A program made the translations under genes and the position numbers. The notes below the pieces were generated by a model, which worked only from the letters and a program-made list of their open reading frames with translations, searched no databases and was not told the origin of the DNA. Shown here piece by piece: positions 13,603-16,610 of a stretch of 16,610 bases of DNA. The stretch comes from DATEEG01 sp035525055. Its GTDB lineage: Bacteria; Actinomycetota; Acidimicrobiia; Spongiisociales; ZC4RG35. Location of the stretch: assembly GCA_035525055.1 (NCBI GenBank), contig DATLEZ010000152.1:1-16610 (forward strand). The letters are read 5' to 3'. Positions within the stretch are counted from its first letter, which is position 1, and every line of letters begins with the position of its first letter.

Positions 13603-14490
13603 ATGACATCCAAAGTAGGCGTCATCGGCCTCGGCATCATGGGTGGGGCGATGGCCCGGAATCTCCTGGCCGATGGGATCGAGGTAGCCGGATATGACCC
13701 CGCCCCGGCTGCCACCGCGGCGTTCCGAGATTCCGGGGGCACGTTGGCCTCGTCGCCGTTCGAGGTTGGTAGGGCCGCCGACCTGGTTCTGATCTCGGTG
13801 GCGTCGTCGGCCGCTCTGCAAGAGGTCGTGAGCGGTGGGGAAGGGCTTGATGGCGCCGGCAGACTGGGTTTGGTAGTGATCGAGGCCAGCACCTTGCCTT
13901 TAGTCGACAAGGAGGCGGCCCGGGCGGCTCTGGCGGAAAAAGGTGCCGTCATGATCGATTGCCCGATCAGCGGGACCGGAGCTCAGGCGGCCACCAGAGA
14001 TCTGGTCTTTCTGGCCAGCGGCGACGCCGACTCCGTGGCCGCCGCCCGTCCGCTGCTCGAACGTCTCGGCAGGTCGGTCAAGGAGGTGGGCCCATTCGGT
14101 GCCGGGTCCAAGGTCAAATACATCGCCAACCTGTTGGTCTCGATCTACAACGTCGCCACGGCCGAAGCGATGGTCCTGGCGGCGAGGGCCGGGCTAGATC
14201 CGGCGATGGTCTTTGACGTCCTCTACGACAGTGCCGCCACGTCGCGAATCTTCCAGCTCCGCGGACCCTTCATGGTGGACGGCGTCTACGAGCCGGCGAC
14301 CGCCAAAGTCTCGATGTTCGTAAAGGACCTCGATGTGATCGGTTCGTTCGCCAATTCGCTCTCATGTCCGACACCGCTTCTAGCGGCGATCAGGCCGATC
14401 TATGCCGCGGCGATGGCTCAGGGGATGGCAGAGTTGGACGGAGCCGCCGTCCACGCAGTCCTAGAGCAAATGGCCGGCATCGAGCGCTAA
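13603..14490 (+). CDS. Beta-hydroxyacid dehydrogenase (3-hydroxyisobutyrate dehydrogenase-like)
   Basis: The 295-residue protein has the N-terminal NAD(P) loop VIGLGIMGGAMARNL (7-21), the substrate loop IDCPISGTGA (118-127, where the family usually has DAPVSGG), and the catalytic motif GAGSKVKYIANLL (166-178, with Lys172 and Asn176). Family members oxidise 3-hydroxyisobutyrate, tartronate semialdehyde, L-threonate and similar short hydroxyacids; the specific substrate cannot be read from sequence. AAGGAAG precedes ATG 13603 by about 5 nt. It diverges from the Gfo/Idh gene, and its stop is 8 bp from the convergent GlcG/HbpS-like stop, leaving no room for a terminator. Confidence 0.9.
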   Translation: MTSKVGVIGLGIMGGAMARNLLADGIEVAGYDPAPAATAAFRDSGGTLASSPFEVGRAADLVLISVASSAALQEVVSGGEGLDGAGRLGLVVIEASTLPLVDKEAARAALAEKGAVMIDCPISGTGAQAATRDLVFLASGDADSVAAARPLLERLGRSVKEVGPFGAGSKVKYIANLLVSIYNVATAEAMVLAARAGLDPAMVFDVLYDSAATSRIFQLRGPFMVDGVYEPATAKVSMFVKDLDVIGSFANSLSCPTPLLAAIRPIYAAAMAQGMAELDGAAVHAVLEQMAGIER

Positions 14491-14498
14491 GAGCTTCC

Positions 14499-14948
14499 TC
14501 ACGGTCTTCGCCATTCGGGGTTTTGGCCTATGTCGGGTTCAAGGCCGGCGGCTTTGATCCCCGCTATCGCAGCCAATTCGTCCTGCTCCGAGGTGTCGCC
14601 TGAAACCCCGACGGCTCCAATCAACTGACCGTCGGGAGTGCGGATCAGGACCCCCCCCGCCAATGGGACCACCCGTCCTCCGGACATGTCGGACAGTGCC
14701 CCGAAGAAGACCGGCATCTTCTGCGAGCGCTCAGCCAGCACCCGGCCGGCATGACCCATCCCCAGGCTGCCCCACGCTTTGCCGATGGCGATGGGCGGCC
14801 GCAGAAACTCAGAACCGTCCTCCCTCTTGAGTGCGATCAGGTGGCCCCCCGTGTCGAGAACCGCCACCGTCAGACGCCCCAATCCAAGCCGGCGGCCCTC
14901 GGCCAAAGCAGCGTCGATGATCCGGTTGGCAAGATCGAGGGTCAGCAC
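14499..14948 (-). CDS. GlcG/HbpS-family (DUF336) protein
   Basis: The 149-residue protein matches the heme-degrading/HbpS-GlcG family: LANRIIDAALAEGRRLGLGRLTV across residues 6-28, VLDTGGHLIALKRED, then AIGKAW, and the glycine-rich GGVLIRTPDGQLIGAVGVSGDTSEQDE near the C-terminus. Functions known in the family range from heme binding to accessory roles beside glycolate, propanediol or hydroxyacid metabolism. The neighbour converging on it here is a hydroxyacid dehydrogenase. I prefer GTG 14948, with GAGAGG 6 nt upstream, over the adjacent GTG 14951. An open frame continues upstream to about 15326, but it passes through the palindromic repeat and is most likely spurious. Confidence 0.85.
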   Translation of the reverse strand: MLTLDLANRIIDAALAEGRRLGLGRLTVAVLDTGGHLIALKREDGSEFLRPPIAIGKAWGSLGMGHAGRVLAERSQKMPVFFGALSDMSGGRVVPLAGGVLIRTPDGQLIGAVGVSGDTSEQDELAAIAGIKAAGLEPDIGQNPEWRRP

Positions 14949-15010
14949 CACGTTCCTCTCGTTGCAGTGGCGCGAGAGGGTAGGCGCGCCCTGTCCCTCC
15001 GCTTTGCGGG

Positions 15011-15197
15011 GGGACCGACCGAAGCGAAGCGAGGTCGAGGGGGTGCGCGAAATCCCCACGCATCCCTCCTCAAAGCGCCGCCGGTTCGTCTGGATTCTTC
15101 TAGGACTGGCGAGGCGAACCGGCCCTGCTCCAACGATGCACCTGCCGCTGGAGTTCGCGCACTCCCCTTCGATCTCGCTTCGCTTCGGTCGGTCTCC
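15011..15197. repeat. Long imperfect inverted repeat with nested hairpin (MITE- or REP-like element)
   Basis: The arm at about 15011-15055 is nearly the reverse complement of about 15150-15197, sharing GACCGACCGAAGCGAAGCGA and, further in, GTGCGCGAA, with a few mismatches and one or two indels. Inside, GCCGGTTCG (15080-15088) and CGAACCGGC (15115-15123) form a second stem. It lies between the GlcG/HbpS gene and the IS110 leader. It has no coding content and could be a non-autonomous element or an intergenic palindrome family. Confidence 0.7.
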
Positions 15198-15204
15198 CTT
15201 TGTG

Positions 15205-16379
15205 TCATTGTTGGGGTGGGGTGACCGGACCTCAAGTTTGACTCTCGGTCCCCGTGTCCGTCTTCCTTTGTGGGGGTTGATGTGACTGGTTGCGGGCTTG
15301 TCGTCTTGAGGTCCGGTTCCCATCAACGCGTGACTTGATAGGTGACCGTCGCCGAGAGGTGTCTCGACAAAGGGCTGTCCGCGTTTTTGGTCACCCCTGG
15401 CAAGGAACGTTTCGGGTCCCTTACAAGGAGGACAGTATGGATCAGGGTATAGAGCGGGTGGCGGGTTGCGATCCGCATCTGGACAGTTTCACGGTGGCGG
15501 TGGTCGATGGGACCGGCCGCCGGTGGGAGACGACCGAACTGCCGAACCGGGTTTCGGGTTGGGAAACCGCCCTCGATCTGTGCGGCCGGTGGGGAGTGTC
15601 GACGGTGGGGATCGAAGGGGCGTCCGGTTATGGCCTGCCTTTAGCCCGAACCCTGTTCCGGGCGGGGTTGTTGGTGATCGAAGTCCCGACCCGTCTTACC
15701 GCCCGGCTCCGTAAAGTCGACGGGTCCGCCAAAAGCGACCCGGGCGACGCCGCCGCGATCGGCCGGGCGGTCGTCTCCGGGCAAGGTTCGGAATGGAGAG
15801 ACGATCCCGACGCCGAAACGTTACGGATCGTCTCACACCGGCGGGCCGAGCTGGTCAGGGCTCAAACTCAGGAGATCAACCGGCTCCGAGCGTTACTAGC
15901 CGAAATCGACCCGGAACGGGCCCAAACGACGGGTCGGATCAGAAGCCTCGCCCAGTTCGACCGGTTGGCCAAAGTCCGATACGGCGGGAACCGACACCGG
16001 CGGACCGTGCCAGCTCTGATCCGCCGGATCGGAGCCGACTGCCGTCACCGACTCGGACAGATCCGCCAGTTAGAAACCGACCTCGAACAGCTATTACCAC
16101 CAGCTGGTCATGCCCTCATCGAAAAGATCGAAGGGATCGGAGTCATCACCGCTGCCGCCCTCCTCGCCGAGATGGCCGGCACCGACGGTTTCGCCACCGA
16201 CGCCAAAACGGCAGCCTGGGCCGGGACCGCCCCCCTCGACGCCTGCTCAGGACGTGAACAACACCACCGGCTCAACCGGGGAGGGAACCGACAAGCCAAC
16301 CGGGCGATCCACACCATCGCCCTCACCCAACTCCGCCACCACGGCCCCGCCAACGACTACATCACCCACAAGATGAACC
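15205..16379 (+). mobile_element. IS110-family insertion sequence, interrupted at its right end by an IS3-family element
   Basis: The element comprises a non-coding leader (about 15205-15436) and the IS110-type transposase gene. IS110 elements usually lack terminal inverted repeats, so the left boundary cannot be placed by eye; 15205 is approximate, just after the palindromic repeat. The right part is lost where TGAACC of the IS3 end begins (16374 or 16380). Confidence 0.6.
15224..15395 (+). ncRNA. Candidate IS110 bridge RNA (structured leader upstream of the transposase)
   Basis: The leader has a perfect 13-bp stem (ACCGGACCTCAAG 15224-15236 with 15305-15317) enclosing a 68-nt domain. A second domain follows, closed by GGTGACC/GGTCACC (15341-15347 and 15389-15395) with an inner CGAGA-GGTG-TCTCG hairpin (15353-15366). 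IS110-group elements are known to encode a bridge RNA in this 5' non-coding end, with two looped domains for target and donor recognition. Position, size (about 170 nt) and two-domain shape fit; exact ends and loops are not determined. Confidence 0.45.
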
Positions 16380-16447
16380 TGAACCACCCCGACTTTCATA
16401 GAGACTCAGTCGTGTGTGTAACGGCTGCTAGCTCAGGGTTGGTTTGA
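15437..16447 (+). CDS. IS110-family transposase (DEDD recombinase), C-terminus replaced by IS3 insertion
   Basis: The 336-residue reading frame starts at ATG 15437, with AAGGAGG 5 nt upstream. The N-terminal DEDD RuvC-like domain has Asp12 (GCDPHLDSF), Glu60 (VGIEGASGYG) and Asp101/Asp104 (KSDPGDAAAIGR). The C-terminal Tnp domain has EGIGVITAAALLAEM, then AWAGTAPLDACSGREQHHR with the expected catalytic Ser271, then RLNRGGNRQANRAIHTIAL. IS110 transposases are usually near 400 residues. Here native sequence ends at about residue 312 (DYITHK), and the last 24 residues are read from the end of an IS3-family element inserted at 16374-16380. Both catalytic centres are present, but the C-terminal tail is missing, so activity is doubtful. 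It is best treated as a disrupted gene. An open frame from 15290 exists but lies in the leader RNA. Confidence 0.85.
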   Translation: MDQGIERVAGCDPHLDSFTVAVVDGTGRRWETTELPNRVSGWETALDLCGRWGVSTVGIEGASGYGLPLARTLFRAGLLVIEVPTRLTARLRKVDGSAKSDPGDAAAIGRAVVSGQGSEWRDDPDAETLRIVSHRRAELVRAQTQEINRLRALLAEIDPERAQTTGRIRSLAQFDRLAKVRYGGNRHRRTVPALIRRIGADCRHRLGQIRQLETDLEQLLPPAGHALIEKIEGIGVITAAALLAEMAGTDGFATDAKTAAWAGTAPLDACSGREQHHRLNRGGNRQANRAIHTIALTQLRHHGPANDYITHKMNLNHPDFHRDSVVCVTAASSGLV

Positions 16448-16610
16448 CGGTAGTAGAGGGCCTCCTTTGCGGCTGGGGGAATCATTCCGATCGGTTGGAG
16501 GAGGCGACGGTGGTTCCACCAATCGACCCACTCCAGGGTTCCATATTCGACCTCTTCGAGTCCTTTCCAGGGTCCTCTGGGTCTGATCAGTTCGGTCTTG
16601 TAGAGGCCGA
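16380..16610 (-). mobile_element. IS3-family insertion sequence, one end (continues past window)
   Basis: The element terminus reads TGAACCACCCCGACTTTC inward from 16380, of the TG...CA type common in IS3-family ends, just outside the transposase stop. A second TGAACC at 16374-16379 directly precedes it, so the exact junction could be 16374. The rest of the element lies beyond 16610. Confidence 0.7.
16396..16610 (-). CDS. IS3-family transposase OrfB (integrase), C-terminal 70 residues
   Basis: Reading the minus strand from the window edge to the TGA at 16396-16398 gives 70 residues. They begin GLYKTELIRPRGPWKGLEEV and continue with TLEWVDWWNHRRLLQPIG and MIPPAAKEALYYRQ. This is the characteristic end of the rve integrase domain of IS3-family OrfB, in which the last acidic residue of the DDE triad lies a little upstream of this part. 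The start and catalytic core are outside the window. The stop is about 11-17 bp from the element end, as is usual. Confidence 0.88.
   Translation of the reverse strand, partial: GLYKTELIRPRGPWKGLEEVEYGTLEWVDWWNHRRLLQPIGMIPPAAKEALYYRQTNPELAAVTHTTESL

Noticed and set aside
12516..13952. Longer 478-residue form of the Gfo/Idh protein
   Set aside because: The extra N-terminus is antisense to the hydroxyacid dehydrogenase and low in complexity; ATG 13511 has a strong AGGAGG site and precedes the Rossmann motif.
14949..15326. N-terminal extension of the GlcG/HbpS protein
   Set aside because: The extension translates the palindromic repeat and the IS110 leader, is Arg-rich and exceeds the normal family length.
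15290..15436. 49-residue N-terminal extension of the IS110 transposase
   Set aside because: It lies in the structured leader; ATG 15437 has AAGGAGG at ideal spacing and the family N-terminus follows directly.

Overview
The window is high-GC DNA with strong AGGAGG-type ribosome binding sites, many GTG/TTG starts and tightly overlapping genes. This suggests an actinobacterium, possibly an uncultured lineage, but no rRNA or other marker gene is present, so the taxonomic guess rests on style alone.

Layout. (1) 1-1115: the N-terminal part of a CNNM/DUF21 'hemolysin-family' membrane protein on the minus strand, running off the left edge, then a poorly supported small membrane ORF and a 16-bp inverted repeat. 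(2) 1116-3793: a DODA-type extradiol dioxygenase (plus strand) converging on a two-gene minus-strand operon, a DHPH-like FAD monooxygenase and a small cupin. A heptamer-repeat array fills the convergent junction. (3) 3708-4483: a GntR/FCD regulator with a clear promoter, divergent from the monooxygenase. (4) 4491-11877: a compact plus-strand operon. It has a structured leader, a YkoE-like ECF S-component, a YkoD-like double ATPase, a YkoC-like T-component, an aldehyde dehydrogenase, a zinc alcohol dehydrogenase and an allantoinase/dihydroorotase-type cyclic amidohydrolase. The last five genes are joined by overlaps or an 11-bp gap. (5) 11878-12112: a symmetrical array of four 23-bp units plus a second copy of the heptamer motif. 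(6) 12113-14948: a minus-strand Gfo/Idh/MocA oxidoreductase and Rid-family protein, a divergent beta-hydroxyacid dehydrogenase, and a convergent GlcG/HbpS protein. (7) 14949-16610: a palindromic repeat, an IS110-family element with a structured 5' leader (candidate bridge RNA), and an IS3-family element inserted into the 3' end of the IS110 transposase gene.

How it may work together (inference): the transporter resembles YkoEDC, a family linked to import of thiamin or its hydroxymethylpyrimidine precursor. It is co-transcribed with enzymes that could oxidise a hydroxymethyl group to an aldehyde and then an acid, and with a cyclic amidohydrolase that could open a partly reduced or oxidised N-heterocycle. 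The nearby FAD monooxygenase resembles a pyridine-ring hydroxylase. The simplest reading is an uptake and catabolism locus for a hydroxymethylated N-heterocycle, possibly the thiamin pyrimidine, controlled by the GntR protein. The substrate is not shown by the sequence.
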